Part shown: positions 55,026 through 64,000 of the stretch, one piece after another
Layout of the letters: each line of letters starts with the position of its first letter
Numbering within the stretch: the stretch's first letter is position 1
Assembly (NCBI RefSeq): GCF_007830065.1
Contig: NZ_VLKK01000008.1
Span: 62,001-126,000, forward strand
DNA from: Sphingobium wenxiniae
GTDB lineage: Bacteria > Pseudomonadota > Alphaproteobacteria > Sphingomonadales > Sphingomonadaceae
Reading direction: 5' to 3'
DNA: 64,000 nt
Made by a program: the position numbers and the translations under genes
Notes under the pieces: model-generated
The model's input: the letters and a program-made list of their open reading frames with translations, nothing else
Database searches by the model: none
Told to the model about the DNA's origin: nothing

Positions 55026-56894
55026 CTAAAGCTCTTCCAGCGCGGCGCTGGCTTCCATCCAGGCTTCCTCCGCGGCCTCCAGCTTCCTTTCGACGGCGGC
55101 GCGCTTCACCATCAGGTCGGTCATGCTCATCTTCGCCTCCGCGCCGGTCGCTGACTTGGGGTCGAACAGCGCCTGATCGATGCGGGTGCGTTCCGCGCCC
55201 AGCGTCGCCATTTCCTTTTCCGCCTTGCCGACAGCGGCTTTCAACGCCTTCTGCTTTTCGCGCCATTGCGCGGCGTTGCGCTTTTCGGCCTTGCGGTCGG
55301 GCTTGGGCGTATCGCCGCCGCTGCCGTTGCTGTCCGCCTTGCGCAGGACAATGTCGGTATAGTCGTCGAGGCTGCCCGCAAATTCCTGTGCGGTGCCGCC
55401 ATCCACCAGCACGAGGCGGTCGGCGGCGAGCTCGATCATGTGGCGGTCGTGGCTGACGATCACCACCGCACCCGAATATTCGTTGAGCGCCTGCACCAGC
55501 GCCTCGCGGCTGTCGACGTCGAGGTGGTTGGTCGGCTCGTCGAGGATCAGCAGATGCGGCGCATCGCGGGTGATGAGCGCGAGGGCGAGGCGCGCTTTCT
55601 CGCCGCCCGACATGCTGCCGACCTTCTGCGTGGCGCGCTCGCCGGAAAAGCCGAAGCGGCCCAGCTGGGCGCGGACGGCGGCGGGGGTCGCGCCCTTCAT
55701 CACGCGGCTCATATGTTCAAGCGGCGTGTCGGTAACGTCCAGTTCCTCCACCTGATATTGGGTGAAATAGCCGACGCTCATCTTGGCGGAGCTGTTGATC
55801 GCGCCTTCCATGGGCGCAAGCTGCGCGGCCATCAGGCGTGCCAGCGTGGTCTTGCCATTGCCGTTGCGGCCGAGCAGCGCGACGCGGTCGTCCGGGTCGA
55901 TGCGCAGGTTGACACGCTTCAGGATCGGCGTGTCGCCATAGCCGACCGCCGCCATGTCCATGGTGATGAGCGGCGGGCGCAGTTCGGGCGGGCTGGGGAA
56001 GGTGAAGGCCAGCGTCGGATCTTCGATAGCCGCCGCGATGGGCTGCATCCGGGCGAGCGCCTTGGCGCGGGACTGGGCCTGCTTCGCGGTGGAGGCGCGC
56101 GCGGAGTTGCGGGCGATGTAATCCTGCAACTTCTCCCGTTCGGCCTGCTGTTTCGAGCGGGCGGCTTCCTGCTGGGCGAGGCGTTCGGCGCGCTGGCGCT
56201 CGAAGGCGTCATAGCCGCCGGGGTAGAGCGTCACCTTGCCTCCCTCCAGATGCAGGATGTGGTCGACCACATTGTTGAGCAGGTCGCGCTCATGGCTGAT
56301 GACGACCACGGTGCCGCGATAGTTTTTGAGGAAGCTTTCCAGCCACATCGTCGCTTCAAGGTCGAGATGGTTGGACGGTTCGTCGAGCAGCAGCAGTTCG
56401 GGCTGCGAAAAAAGCAGCGAAGCGAGGGCCACGCGCATCTTCCAGCCGCCCGAATAGCTGTCGAGCGGGCGGCCCTGCATCTCCTCGTCGAAGCCGAGGC
56501 CGACGAGGATGCGGGCGGCGCGGGCCGGGGCGGTGTAGGCGTCGATGGCGTTCAGCCGCTCATAGATGTGGCCGAGGCGGTCGGGGTCTTCGGTATGCTC
56601 CGCCTCCGCCATCAGGACGGCGCGCTCCTTGTCGGCGGCGAGCACCGTTTCGAAGGGCGTGGCGGTGCCGGCAGGGGCTTCCTGCGCGATATAGCCCAGC
56701 CGCGTGTCGCGGGGCATGTCGCAACTGCCTTCGTCCGGATCGATCTGGCCGATCATCACCTTCATCAGCGTGGACTTGCCCGCTCCGTTGCGGCCGATGA
56801 GGCCGACCCGGCTGCGCGGCGGCAGCGCGGCGGCGGCGCGGTCAAGGATGGTGCGTCCGCCAAGGCGCACGGTGATACCGTTCAAGTTAAGCAT
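55026..56894 (-). CDS. ABC-F family ATP-binding protein
   Basis: A 622-residue protein with two ABC domains and no membrane helix. Walker A GRNGAGKST and GRNGNGKTT, signature motifs YSGGWKMR and MSGGEKAR, Walker B LLLLDEPSNHLD and LLILDEPTNHLD. A basic linker joins the domains and a coiled-coil tail (GKAEKEMATLGAERTRI) ends it, as in Uup/YheS-type ABC-F proteins. These act on ribosomes as translation factors or antibiotic-resistance proteins; the class here is not resolved. Confidence 0.92.
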   Translation of the reverse strand: MLNLNGITVRLGGRTILDRAAAALPPRSRVGLIGRNGAGKSTLMKVMIGQIDPDEGSCDMPRDTRLGYIAQEAPAGTATPFETVLAADKERAVLMAEAEHTEDPDRLGHIYERLNAIDAYTAPARAARILVGLGFDEEMQGRPLDSYSGGWKMRVALASLLFSQPELLLLDEPSNHLDLEATMWLESFLKNYRGTVVVISHERDLLNNVVDHILHLEGGKVTLYPGGYDAFERQRAERLAQQEAARSKQQAEREKLQDYIARNSARASTAKQAQSRAKALARMQPIAAAIEDPTLAFTFPSPPELRPPLITMDMAAVGYGDTPILKRVNLRIDPDDRVALLGRNGNGKTTLARLMAAQLAPMEGAINSSAKMSVGYFTQYQVEELDVTDTPLEHMSRVMKGATPAAVRAQLGRFGFSGERATQKVGSMSGGEKARLALALITRDAPHLLILDEPTNHLDVDSREALVQALNEYSGAVVIVSHDRHMIELAADRLVLVDGGTAQEFAGSLDDYTDIVLRKADSNGSGGDTPKPDRKAEKRNAAQWREKQKALKAAVGKAEKEMATLGAERTRIDQALFDPKSATGAEAKMSMTDLMVKRAAVERKLEAAEEAWMEASAALEEL

Positions 56895-57011
56895 GGCGGC
56901 CCCCTAGCCTATTTTCGCGGCGGGGGGAAACCGGTGACGGCAGAGAAAGCACGGTGGTTGTTTATGCCCTTTGTGGGCACCCCTATCCACCGTTCAACCC
57001 ACTAACTGCCG

Positions 57012-59294
57012 CTACCCTTTCCTGGAGGGCTGTTCCGCATAAAGGGTGAACTGCGCGTGGAGGCCGCCTTGCGAAGACTGCCCCAGCCACAAGTCGAACA
57101 GGCCAGGTTCGGCGATGCGCTTGTTGCCGGACCCCACAAATTCCAGATCGGTGCGGGATAGGGAGAAGCGGACCAGCTTGCTTTGCCCGGCGCTAAGCGT
57201 CACGCGCTCGATGCGCTTCAACTCGCGGATCGGGCGGGTGCGGCTGGCGACCCGATCGCGGGTGTAAAGTTGCACCACTTCGCTGCCGGGACGGTCGCCG
57301 GTGTTGCGGACGCGCGCCGTCACCTCGATAGCGCGGTCCCAGCGGAGCGCGGTGTCGGAAAGCTTCAAGTCCTCCAGCACGAATTGCGTGTAGGACAGGC
57401 CGTGGCCGAAGGGAAAGCGGGCGCTGTTGTCGGTGGTGGCATAGCGCGCCTTATATTCGTTGCCGCCATTGTCGGTGACGGGACGGCCTGTCGACTTGCG
57501 GTCGTAGAAGAAAGGTTCCTGCCCCGATTCCCATGGGAAGCTGACGGGCAATTTGCCGGAAGGATCGGCCCGCCCGAAAAGCAGATCGGCAATGGCGTGG
57601 CCGGTTTCCGAACCCAGGAACCATGTCGCGAGGATCGCCTGCGCATTCGCCACGCCATCGTGCAAGGCAAGCGCGCGGCCATGGCGGAGCAGGACGACGA
57701 CGGGCTTGCCCGCGGCGGCGACAGCATCGGCCAGCGCCTGCTGCGCGGCGGGGATTTCGATGACGGTGCGGGACTGGGCCTCGCCGGACATATCCTGCGA
57801 TTCGCCGATGGCGAGGAGGACGATGTCGGCGGCCTTGGCGGCTTCCACCGCTTTTACGATGCCATCGTCTATCGGTTTGCGGACGCCGCAACCCCTGACG
57901 ATGGTGAGCAGCGACGGATCGGGCATCACGGCGCGCAAGCCGGTGGCAATGTCCACGCCCTTGTCGGGATCGCCATAGAAAGCCCATGGCCCATAGAGAT
58001 TCGCCTTGTCCTCGCCGAAGGGACCGATGAGGGCGATTTTCTGCCGCCCCGTTGGGGCGAGGGGCAAGACGCCCTCATTTTTGAGCAGCACAACCGAGCG
58101 GGTGGCGGATTCGCGGGCGAGCGCGCGATGGCCCGGTGTGGCGATGCGGCTCTTTTCCGCAGCTTCGTCCAGCGAGCGATAGGGATTGTCGAACAGGCCG
58201 ATGGCGGCCTTCACATAGAGGATGCGGCGGACGGCGACGTCGATGGTGCCTTCGGGCACCGCGCCGCTCTTCACCAGATCGGGCAGATATTTGATGAAGA
58301 GGCCGCTCTGCATCGACATGTCGACCCCGGCAAGCACCGCAAGGCGCGCGGCGTCCCGGTCGTCCTGCGCGAAGCCATGGGCGACCAGTTCCTCGTCCGC
58401 CGTATAGTCGGAAAAGACGAAACCCCGGAAACCCATCTCGCCGCGCAGCAGATCGGTCAGAAGCTCCCGGTCGGCGGTGGCCGGGACGCCGTTGATCTCG
58501 TTGAAGGCGGCCATGGTCGTGAGCGCGCCCGCCGCGAAGGCCGAGCCAAAGGGCGGGATGTGCGTTTCCCGCAGCGTCTCGTCCGAAATGTCGACATTGC
58601 CATATTCCAGGCCCGCAGCGACCGCGCCATAGGCGGCGAAATGCTTGGGGCAGGCGAGCAGGCTGTCGTCGCGGCGCAGGTCGCCCCCCTGAAACCCGCG
58701 CACGCGGGCAGCGGCGAAAAGGCTGGTGAGGGTCACATCCTCTCCCGCCCCTTCCACCACGCGGCCCCAGCGCTGGTCGCGCGCCACATCGACCATGGGA
58801 GCAAAGGTCAGGTGCAGGCCCGCCGCCGTCGCTTCAACCGCCATCGCGCGGGATGTTCTGCGCGCCAGTTCCGGATCGAAGCTGGCCGCTTCGCCCAGCG
58901 GCACCGGGAAGATGGTCTTGAGGCCGTGGATCACGTCGCCTGCAAAGAGCAGCGGGATGCCGAGGCGGCTGTCCTTGACCGCGATGTCCTGGGCACGGCG
59001 TCCGCCCGCCACGCCGATGCCGTTGAAGAGGCACCCGACGCGCCCCTTGCGGATTTCCCCGGCGAGGCGCTTTTCATCCTGGATGCCCACCTGGGGGTTC
59101 GGCGGGTTGAACGGGCGGAAACTGTCGGCAAGGCAGGTCATTTGCCCGGCCTTCTCCTCCAGCGTCATGCGGGAAATAAGGTCGTCCACCCGCGCCACGT
59201 CATTGGCGGCGAGAGCGAAGGCCCGGCGCGGGATGGGTAAAGTCAGGAACGCCGCAAGCGACGCGGTCAGGAGGGAACGGCGGTCAAGACTCAT
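57012..59294 (-). CDS. bglX: Glycoside hydrolase family 3 beta-glucosidase (BglX-like), Tat signal
   Basis: A 760-residue GH3 enzyme. ATG at 59294 begins a twin-arginine-type signal (DRRSLLTASLAAFLTL, cleavage near residue 28); the 18 residues further upstream to 59348 are excluded. The N-terminal barrel has KHFAAYGAV and the nucleophile Asp296 in FVFSDYTADEEL. The second GH3 domain has SATRSVVLLKNEG, and a C-terminal fibronectin-like domain follows. It hydrolyses terminal beta-glucosides or xylosides in the periplasm. No carbohydrate cluster surrounds it. Confidence 0.92.
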   Translation of the reverse strand: MSLDRRSLLTASLAAFLTLPIPRRAFALAANDVARVDDLISRMTLEEKAGQMTCLADSFRPFNPPNPQVGIQDEKRLAGEIRKGRVGCLFNGIGVAGGRRAQDIAVKDSRLGIPLLFAGDVIHGLKTIFPVPLGEAASFDPELARRTSRAMAVEATAAGLHLTFAPMVDVARDQRWGRVVEGAGEDVTLTSLFAAARVRGFQGGDLRRDDSLLACPKHFAAYGAVAAGLEYGNVDISDETLRETHIPPFGSAFAAGALTTMAAFNEINGVPATADRELLTDLLRGEMGFRGFVFSDYTADEELVAHGFAQDDRDAARLAVLAGVDMSMQSGLFIKYLPDLVKSGAVPEGTIDVAVRRILYVKAAIGLFDNPYRSLDEAAEKSRIATPGHRALARESATRSVVLLKNEGVLPLAPTGRQKIALIGPFGEDKANLYGPWAFYGDPDKGVDIATGLRAVMPDPSLLTIVRGCGVRKPIDDGIVKAVEAAKAADIVLLAIGESQDMSGEAQSRTVIEIPAAQQALADAVAAAGKPVVVLLRHGRALALHDGVANAQAILATWFLGSETGHAIADLLFGRADPSGKLPVSFPWESGQEPFFYDRKSTGRPVTDNGGNEYKARYATTDNSARFPFGHGLSYTQFVLEDLKLSDTALRWDRAIEVTARVRNTGDRPGSEVVQLYTRDRVASRTRPIRELKRIERVTLSAGQSKLVRFSLSRTDLEFVGSGNKRIAEPGLFDLWLGQSSQGGLHAQFTLYAEQPSRKG

Positions 59295-59372
59295 CGAAGC
59301 GGGGGCGTAACAGGGTCCATATGAATGCAGCTTGTCCACCAAACGCATGACCGCACCCTATGTTGCAGCGCG

Positions 59373-59699
59373 TCACGCCGAGGCGAACAGTTTGGTCCCT
59401 ACCACGCCGATCACGGTAAGCGCCATGAAAGCCGCCTGCACCGGCGTCACCCGGTCGCCGAAGAGGATCACCCCGCCGATGATGACCCCCACCGCGCCAA
59501 GGCCGGTCCAGATCGCATAGGCGGTTCCGGCGGGCAGGCCCTTCATCGCCAGCGCCAGCAGGCCCATGTTCACGAAGCTCAAGGTGATGGGCACCAGCGC
59601 CGCTTGCCACTGGCCGACGGTGGCGGCCCATTTGAGGCTGAGCGCCCAGATGATTTCAGTGACGACCGCGATGCCGAGAATCAGCCACGCCATTGCCAA
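59373..59699 (-). CDS. Small multidrug resistance (SMR) transporter, SugE/Gdx-like
   Basis: A 108-residue four-helix membrane protein of the SMR family. Glu15 in VVTEIIWALSLKW is the essential proton/substrate residue. The pattern KGLPAGTAYAIWTGLGAVG is nearer to the guanidinium exporters (Gdx/SugE) than to EmrE. No guanidine riboswitch was recognised upstream. A palindrome at 59784-59804 may regulate it. Confidence 0.86.
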   Translation of the reverse strand: MAMAWLILGIAVVTEIIWALSLKWAATVGQWQAALVPITLSFVNMGLLALAMKGLPAGTAYAIWTGLGAVGVIIGGVILFGDRVTPVQAAFMALTVIGVVGTKLFASA

Positions 59700-59704
59700 G
59701 CGCT

Positions 59705-60151
59705 CCTTTTGTTGATCAGGCTCGAAGGGGGAAAGCGCGCGGGCCGGAAACCCGAAAGAGGCGCCACGCCGGGGAGGCTATAGTGGACAGGACTGGAATG
59801 TCCAGAAACGACCAAAAAGACACGGCTTCTGTTATCCGCCATTCTTCTTGCTATCGCGTGGGCCTTTCGTAGAGCCTTTGCGACCGGCCAGGCCGCGAAG
59901 ACGGTGCGACTCAGCTATGGTCGCCCGCCCCAGGCCCATCATTCGGTTGGCAACAGAACTGGAGGCGGCGATGAGAAGAGGAAAACGGTCTTTTCCCCGC
60001 CGCGCCGTCTTGCGATTGGCGCGGCGCGTTCTATATCGCGTTTCGAACCGAAACTTGATTTCCTTTGCCGCAGCCGGCCGCCTTCCGATGAATGTTCATG
60101 GGCACTCATCGACAATAGGGCGCTGGCTGCGGAAAGCGACCCGAGGACAAG
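59705..60151. other. Non-coding region with a palindrome
   Basis: About 450 bases without a recognised gene between the SMR transporter and the small ORF at 60152. It includes the palindrome at 59784-59804, near a possible SMR promoter. ORFs here look like shadows with no conserved sequence. Confidence 0.55.
59784..59804 (-). promoter_or_regulatory. Palindrome near the SMR transporter promoter
   Basis: TGGACA (59784-59789) and TGTCCA (59799-59804) are perfect 6-bp arms around nine bases. On the minus strand TGGACA is followed 16 bases later by TATAGC, a plausible promoter. The symmetry suggests a TetR- or MarR-like operator, but no regulator gene is adjacent. Confidence 0.4.
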
Positions 60152-60310
60152 ATGCCCATGAAGGCTTTTTTGAGATCCGACCTGTTCCTTCGCTTTCTGG
60201 GCGGATTCGTCCTTGGGACGATCGGCATGTTCGTTTTCCATCATGAAGAGCCGTCGATGATCGCGCCCTACGCCAACGCCGCGCCGACGGCGGAATATGC
60301 GGCGCGCTGA
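60152..60310 (+). CDS. Small membrane ORF (52 aa) coupled to msrA
   Basis: ATG at 60152 (GAGGA five bases upstream; a second ATG at 60158) opens a 52-codon frame. It has one hydrophobic helix (FLRFLGGFVLGTIGMFVFH, about residues 12-30) and a short Ala-rich tail. Its stop lies 14 bases inside the msrA gene, so translation is likely coupled. No family is recognised. A single-pass inner-membrane peptide is expected. Confidence 0.55.
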   Translation: MPMKAFLRSDLFLRFLGGFVLGTIGMFVFHHEEPSMIAPYANAAPTAEYAAR

Positions 60311-60968
60311 CGGTATCCTTCTTGCACTTTTCGCGGCGCTGGCCGCCGCTTCTCCGCTGCGTGCCGAAAGGGCGGCGCTTGCGCCGGTTCCGGCGATTGA
60401 TGCAAATCCCGTCCGGAAGCTCGAAACCGCTATTTTCGCGGGCGGCTGCTTCTGGGGCGTGGAAGGCGTGTTTTCCCATGTGAAGGGCGTTCACCTTGCC
60501 GTGTCGGGCTTTGCAGGCGGGCCGCGCGGGCGCAAGGTGGATTATGGACGGGTAAGCGAAGGCGATACCGGCTATGCCGAAGCCGTGCGCGTCACCTATG
60601 ATCCCGGTCAGGTGAGCTATGGCGCGCTGCTGCGGATATTCTTTTCCGTGATTGCGGACCCGACGACGCTCAATGCGCAAGGGCCGGACCGGGGCACGCA
60701 ATATCGCAGCGCCCTCTTCCCGTTGAACGCGGAACAAGGGAAGGCCGCCAAAGCCTATCTGGTGCAATTGGGCAAGGCAGGGTTGTGGCGCGATCCCGTC
60801 GTGACGCGGGTGGAGCGGTTCACCGGCTTTCAGGACGCGGACAGCTATCATCAGGATTTCATGCGCCGCCATCCGCGCCATTTCTATATTCTGAGATGGG
60901 ACGCGCAGAAGGTAGCGGCGCTCAAGGCAATGTTTCCGGCGCTTTATCGCGACAAGCCTTCGGCTTGA
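60297..60968 (+). CDS. msrA: Exported peptide-methionine (S)-S-oxide reductase
   Basis: A 223-residue MsrA that repairs oxidised methionine. A signal peptide (GILLALFAALAAASPLRA) precedes the MsrA domain with the catalytic Cys51 in FAGGCFWG and the conserved EGDTGYAEAVRVTYDP segment. The export signal suggests periplasmic protein repair rather than the usual cytoplasmic MsrA. Overlaps the small ORF by 14 bases; repeat copy B follows. Confidence 0.92.
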   Translation: MRRADGILLALFAALAAASPLRAERAALAPVPAIDANPVRKLETAIFAGGCFWGVEGVFSHVKGVHLAVSGFAGGPRGRKVDYGRVSEGDTGYAEAVRVTYDPGQVSYGALLRIFFSVIADPTTLNAQGPDRGTQYRSALFPLNAEQGKAAKAYLVQLGKAGLWRDPVVTRVERFTGFQDADSYHQDFMRRHPRHFYILRWDAQKVAALKAMFPALYRDKPSA

Positions 60969-61009
60969 TCTGATGGATTGTCGGTTTTTGGGTGGGAGAC
61001 ATAGCTATT

Positions 61010-61092
61010 CGTCATGCCAGCGAAAGCTGGCATCTCTCTTCTTAGGCACGACCCAGCCTAAGCGGAGATCCCAGCTTTCGCTGGAATGACGG
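61010..61092. repeat. Dispersed palindromic repeat, copy B
   Basis: An 83-base palindromic element, closely matching copy A at 37003-37087: same ends (GTCATGCCAGCGAAAGC... / ...GAATGACGG), GAGATCCCAGC and central CCCAGCCTAA. Differences between the copies fall mostly in pairs that keep the hairpin. It lies between msrA and the convergent infC terminator. Confidence 0.85.
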
Positions 61093-61131
61093 ATAGTGAA
61101 TGGCGGAAATGGCCGAATCCCATTGTCCGCC

Positions 61132-61175
61132 AAAAGCCATCGGGCGGAGCCTGTCGCCAGTCTCCGCCCGATGGC
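61132..61175 (-). terminator. Rho-independent terminator of the thrS-infC unit
   Basis: On the minus strand GCCATCGGGCGGAG (61175-61162) pairs perfectly with CTCCGCCCGATGGC (61149-61136) around a 12-base loop, followed by TTTT. It lies 27 bases after the infC stop. Confidence 0.85.
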
Positions 61176-61201
61176 GTGCTATTCGAAGGAAAGCGCACCG
61201 C

Positions 61202-61747
61202 TTATTTCGGCGCGAGCACCATCAGCATCTGGCGGCCTTCCATGCGGGGATAGGCTTCGACCTTGGCGATCTCCGCCACATTTTCCGCGACGCGCTGGAG
61301 CAACTGCATACCGAGCTGCTGGTGCGACAATTCGCGGCCGCGGAAGCGCAGGGTGATCTTCACCTTGTCGCCTTCGCCGATGAAATCATGCACCTTCTTC
61401 ATCTTCGTATCATAGTCATGATCGTCGATGTTGGGACGCATCTTGATCTCTTTGAGTTCCTGCGTCCTCTGGGTCTTGCGGGCGATATTCGCCTTTTTCT
61501 GCGCTTCGTACTTGAACTTGCCGATGTCCAGAAACTTGCAGACCGGCGGATCGGCGGTCGGCGACACTTCGACCAGGTCCAGCCCGATCTCGTAAGCGCG
61601 CTCCATCGCCTCCTGCGTCAACATCACGCCCAGATTTTCGCCTTCGTCGTCGATCACCCGCACCTTGGGCACGGTGATGAACTCATTATAACGGGGACCG
61701 GACTTCGGCGGCGGCGCCATTGGACGGCGCATCATTGGGGGACGTAT
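61202..61747 (-). CDS. infC: Translation initiation factor IF-3, probable ATA start
   Basis: IF-3 with N domain ([20 protein letters not shown]), helical linker ([17 protein letters not shown]) and C domain ([19 protein letters not shown]). It selects the correct initiator tRNA and start codon on the 30S subunit. The first ATG (61735) has no Shine-Dalgarno at normal distance. An in-frame ATA at 61747 has AGGAG eight bases upstream (61760-61756), so ATA is preferred, giving 181 residues (IRPP added). IF-3 genes are known to use rare start codons, such as AUU in E. coli, to control their own translation. It follows thrS. Confidence 0.9.
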   Translation of the reverse strand: MRPPMMRRPMAPPPKSGPRYNEFITVPKVRVIDDEGENLGVMLTQEAMERAYEIGLDLVEVSPTADPPVCKFLDIGKFKYEAQKKANIARKTQRTQELKEIKMRPNIDDHDYDTKMKKVHDFIGEGDKVKITLRFRGRELSHQQLGMQLLQRVAENVAEIAKVEAYPRMEGRQMLMVLAPK

Positions 61748-61862
61748 AGCGGTATCTCCTATGGTCGTTCAAAAATGTCGGTGGATGCGCCTTTAGCGCA
61801 AAGCCGAAAGGGGCGGCAAGTCCGCAGTTGCGGATTGCCGGTCCCCCTGTGGCATGGCAGCC

Positions 61863-63854
61863 TCACCGCATATCGGGAGCCAGCGCCTCTTTTGCAAGTC
61901 GGGCGATGGCGTCGTCGAGCGAAAGGATGGTCTGCCCCTCCTTGCCCAGTTCGCGCAGCGCCACGGTGCCTTCCTCCGCCTCGCGCCTTCCGACGACCAG
62001 CAGATTGGGCACTTTTGCAAGGCTATGCTCGCGCACCTTGTAGTTGATCTTCTCGTTCCGTACGTCCGCTTCGGTGCGGATTCCGGCGGCACGGAGCTTC
62101 TCGACAACTTCCTGTGCATAAGGGTCCGCATCCGATACGATGGTCGCCACGACCGCCTGAACAGGGGCGAGCCAGAGCGGAAATTTGCCCGCATAATGTT
62201 CGATCAATATGCCGATGAAGCGTTCATAGCTGCCCAGGATCGCCCTGTGGAGCATCACCGGCCGGTGCCGTTCGCCGTCCTCGCCCACATAGCTGGCGTC
62301 GAGTCGTTCGGGCAGCACCGTGTCGGTCTGGATCGTGCCGACCTGCCACGTCCGCCCGATCGCGTCGGTCAGGTGGAACTCCAGCTTGGGCGCGTAGAAG
62401 GCGCCTTCGCCCGGTAATTCTTCCCATCCCCATTCGGCCGTGTTGCGGCCCGTCGCGGCGACGGCATCGCGCAGCGACTGTTCGGACCAGTCCCACATTT
62501 CGTCGGTGCCGAACCGCTTTTCCGGGCGGAGCGCCAGCTTGATGGCATAGTCCGCGAAGCCCAGATCCTTATATACCACATCCAGCAGGTCGCAGAATTG
62601 CGCGACCTCGCTCACCAGCTGGTCTTCGCGGCAGAATATATGCGCGTCGTCCTGCGTGAACTGGCGCACGCGCATCAGGCCGTGCAGCGCGCCATGCGGT
62701 TCGTTGCGGTGGCAGCAGCCCATTTCCGCCATGCGGAGCGGCAGATCGCGATAGCTCTTGATCCCCTGGCGGAAGATCAGGACATGCGCGGGACAGTTCA
62801 TGGGCTTGAGCGCCATCCATGCCGCGTCATGCGATACGACCGGGCCTTCATCCTCGGTGTTCGGCACCTCGTCGGGGATGACGAACATATTCTCGCGATA
62901 TTTGCCCCAGTGGCCGGATTGCTCCCACTGGCGGGCGTCCATGATCTGCGGCGTCTTCACTTCCTGATAGCCCGCCGCGTCGAGCCGGCGGCGGAGGTAA
63001 GATTCCAGTTGCCGCCAGATGATATAGCCCTTGGGGTGCCAGAAGACGGAGCCATGCGCTTCGGCCTGGAGGTGAAACAGGTCCATTTCCGCGCCCAGCT
63101 TGCGATGGTCGCGCTTGCCCGCTTCCTCCAGCATGTGAAGATGCGCGTCGAGCTGTTTCCTGTTGAGCCAGCCGGTGCCGTAGATGCGCGAAAGCATCGC
63201 GTTCTTCTGATCGCCGCGCCAGTAAGCGCCCGACACGCGGGTCAGCTTGAACGCCTGCGGGTCGAGCTTTCCCGTCGAGGCGAGGTGCGGCCCCCGGCAC
63301 ATGTCGAGCCAGTCATTGCCCGACCAGTAGACCGTCAGTTCCTCGCCCTCGGGCAGTTCAGCGGCCCACTGCGCCTTGAACGTCTCCCCCTCCGCCTGCC
63401 AGCGCGCGATCAGGTCCTCGCGGCTCCACACTTCGCGGCGCAGCGGCTTGTCGGCGCGGATGAGTTCCCGCATCTTTTCCTCGATGACGGGCAGGTCTTC
63501 CTCGGTGAAGGGGCCGCGCTTCGGATCGGGCGCGAAGTCGTAGTAAAAGCCGTCCTCGGTCGCGGGGCCAAAAGTGATCTGCGTGCCGGGAAAGAGTTGC
63601 TGCACCGCTTCGGCCAGCAGATGCGCGAAATCGTGGCGCGCCAGTTCCAGCGCGTCGGCTTCATCCTTCGCCGTCACCAGCGCGAGCGCGGCGTCTGCCT
63701 CCAGCGGGCGCGTGATGTCGCGCAGCTCGCCATCGACCCGCGCCGCGATGGCGGCCTTGGCCAGGCCCGGCCCGATCGCCGCCGCAATGTCCGCCGGGGT
63801 AGTGCCGGGCGCGACTTCGCGCACGGAACCATCGGGCAGGGTGATCTTGAGCAT
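61863..63854 (-). CDS. thrS: Threonyl-tRNA synthetase
   Basis: A class II synthetase of 663 residues. N-terminal TGS-like domain ([18 protein letters not shown]), editing domain ([16 protein letters not shown]), and catalytic core with [22 protein letters not shown] and [12 protein letters not shown], which supply the zinc Cys and His ligands. ATG at 63854 is chosen; GTG at 63863 is possible. The next gene downstream is infC, the usual thrS-infC order. Confidence 0.95.
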   Translation of the reverse strand: MLKITLPDGSVREVAPGTTPADIAAAIGPGLAKAAIAARVDGELRDITRPLEADAALALVTAKDEADALELARHDFAHLLAEAVQQLFPGTQITFGPATEDGFYYDFAPDPKRGPFTEEDLPVIEEKMRELIRADKPLRREVWSREDLIARWQAEGETFKAQWAAELPEGEELTVYWSGNDWLDMCRGPHLASTGKLDPQAFKLTRVSGAYWRGDQKNAMLSRIYGTGWLNRKQLDAHLHMLEEAGKRDHRKLGAEMDLFHLQAEAHGSVFWHPKGYIIWRQLESYLRRRLDAAGYQEVKTPQIMDARQWEQSGHWGKYRENMFVIPDEVPNTEDEGPVVSHDAAWMALKPMNCPAHVLIFRQGIKSYRDLPLRMAEMGCCHRNEPHGALHGLMRVRQFTQDDAHIFCREDQLVSEVAQFCDLLDVVYKDLGFADYAIKLALRPEKRFGTDEMWDWSEQSLRDAVAATGRNTAEWGWEELPGEGAFYAPKLEFHLTDAIGRTWQVGTIQTDTVLPERLDASYVGEDGERHRPVMLHRAILGSYERFIGILIEHYAGKFPLWLAPVQAVVATIVSDADPYAQEVVEKLRAAGIRTEADVRNEKINYKVREHSLAKVPNLLVVGRREAEEGTVALRELGKEGQTILSLDDAIARLAKEALAPDMR

Positions 63855-63955
63855 GGCGGACACGGGATGACTTTCATTTATGTGGATGGGCGCAAAGGCC
63901 GCGCCTTCCCCTTAAATGGGCCATCCCGCCTGTCAATAGAAGGGCTGTGCCCGGG

Positions 63956-64000
63956 TCAGGCGAACAGGAGGCGGGCGTCGCCGCTGGTCTGCTGGAGGAA
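63956..64000 (-). CDS. 3' end of an unidentified leftward gene
   Basis: The last 14 codons before a TGA (63958-63956) read FLQQTSGDARLLFA. Too short to identify. It would lie upstream of thrS on the same strand. It may be an open frame by chance. Confidence 0.3.
   Translation of the reverse strand, partial: FLQQTSGDARLLFA

Noticed and set aside
57183..59240. 685-codon open frame on the plus strand
   Set aside because: Antisense to the GH3 gene with all its catalytic motifs. No domain features.
59705..59850. Guanidine riboswitch before the SugE-like gene
   Set aside because: The conserved ykkC or mini-ykkC sequence blocks could not be matched by eye.

Overview
The window is a continuous stretch of high-GC chromosomal DNA from an alphaproteobacterium, most likely a sphingomonad (Sphingobium/Sphingomonas type). 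This is inferred from protein families and gene order: tandem exbD genes, an exosortase-A-associated polysaccharide cassette, the rpmH-rnpA-yidD-yidC-engB cluster, an RNase E with an acidic insertion and a C-terminal GWW motif, an HWE-family histidine kinase, and a cytochrome b561-YceI fusion. No IS element, prophage, CRISPR array or rRNA operon was seen. Coding density is high and many neighbouring genes overlap by 1-14 bases.

Layout. 1-801: end of a TonB energising operon (two ExbD genes, strong terminator). 802-3500: a palindromic intergenic element, a PilZ protein and a lipid-type ABC exporter. 3525-7900: enolase-superfamily epimerase, small exported protein, MscS channel, topoisomerase IB and a DJ-1/PfpI protein. 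7846-12325: exosortase-A-associated polysaccharide genes in two divergent arms (O-ligase arm leftward, glycosyltransferase arm rightward). 12346-13690: two coupled small genes divergent from an S24-family repressor, with palindromes between them. 13734-17324: XdhC, CstA/YbdD and DUF3175. 17408-26180: a long leftward block for membrane-protein biogenesis, ribosomal protein L34, RNase P protein, a DsbA-like oxidoreductase, an M48 protease and RNase E.

26705-32513 runs rightward: amidase, class A penicillin-binding protein, release factor 2 and a lipoprotein-anchored methyltransferase-like protein. 32645-36807: TelA/XpaC with a previously unlisted small membrane ORF, divergent from TypA/BipA. 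37003-43078: a dispersed palindromic repeat, DUF1176, cobalamin adenosyltransferase with a twin-helix protein, GluQ-RS, HNH nuclease, a Crp/Fnr regulator and MurA. 43071-48136: HWE kinase and a convergent response regulator, DNA glycosylase, ferredoxin, lipoprotein, RlmB and tRNA-Tyr. 48322-51465: aspartate aminotransferase and folate-branch pabB/pabC. 51600-60968: assorted membrane and envelope genes, an ABC-F protein, a Tat-type GH3 beta-glucosidase, an SMR transporter and an exported MsrA preceded by a small coupled ORF. 61010-64000: second copy of the palindromic repeat, then thrS-infC, where infC appears to start at a rare ATA codon.

Most genes are ordinary housekeeping genes. The points most worth following are the infC ATA start, the rnpA reading frame that stays open through all of rpmH, a promoter plus terminator-like hairpin in the rpmH leader, three small unlisted ORFs coupled to neighbours, the operators around the S24 repressor, and the 83-base dispersed palindrome. 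No clearly new multi-gene system could be demonstrated from sequence alone.
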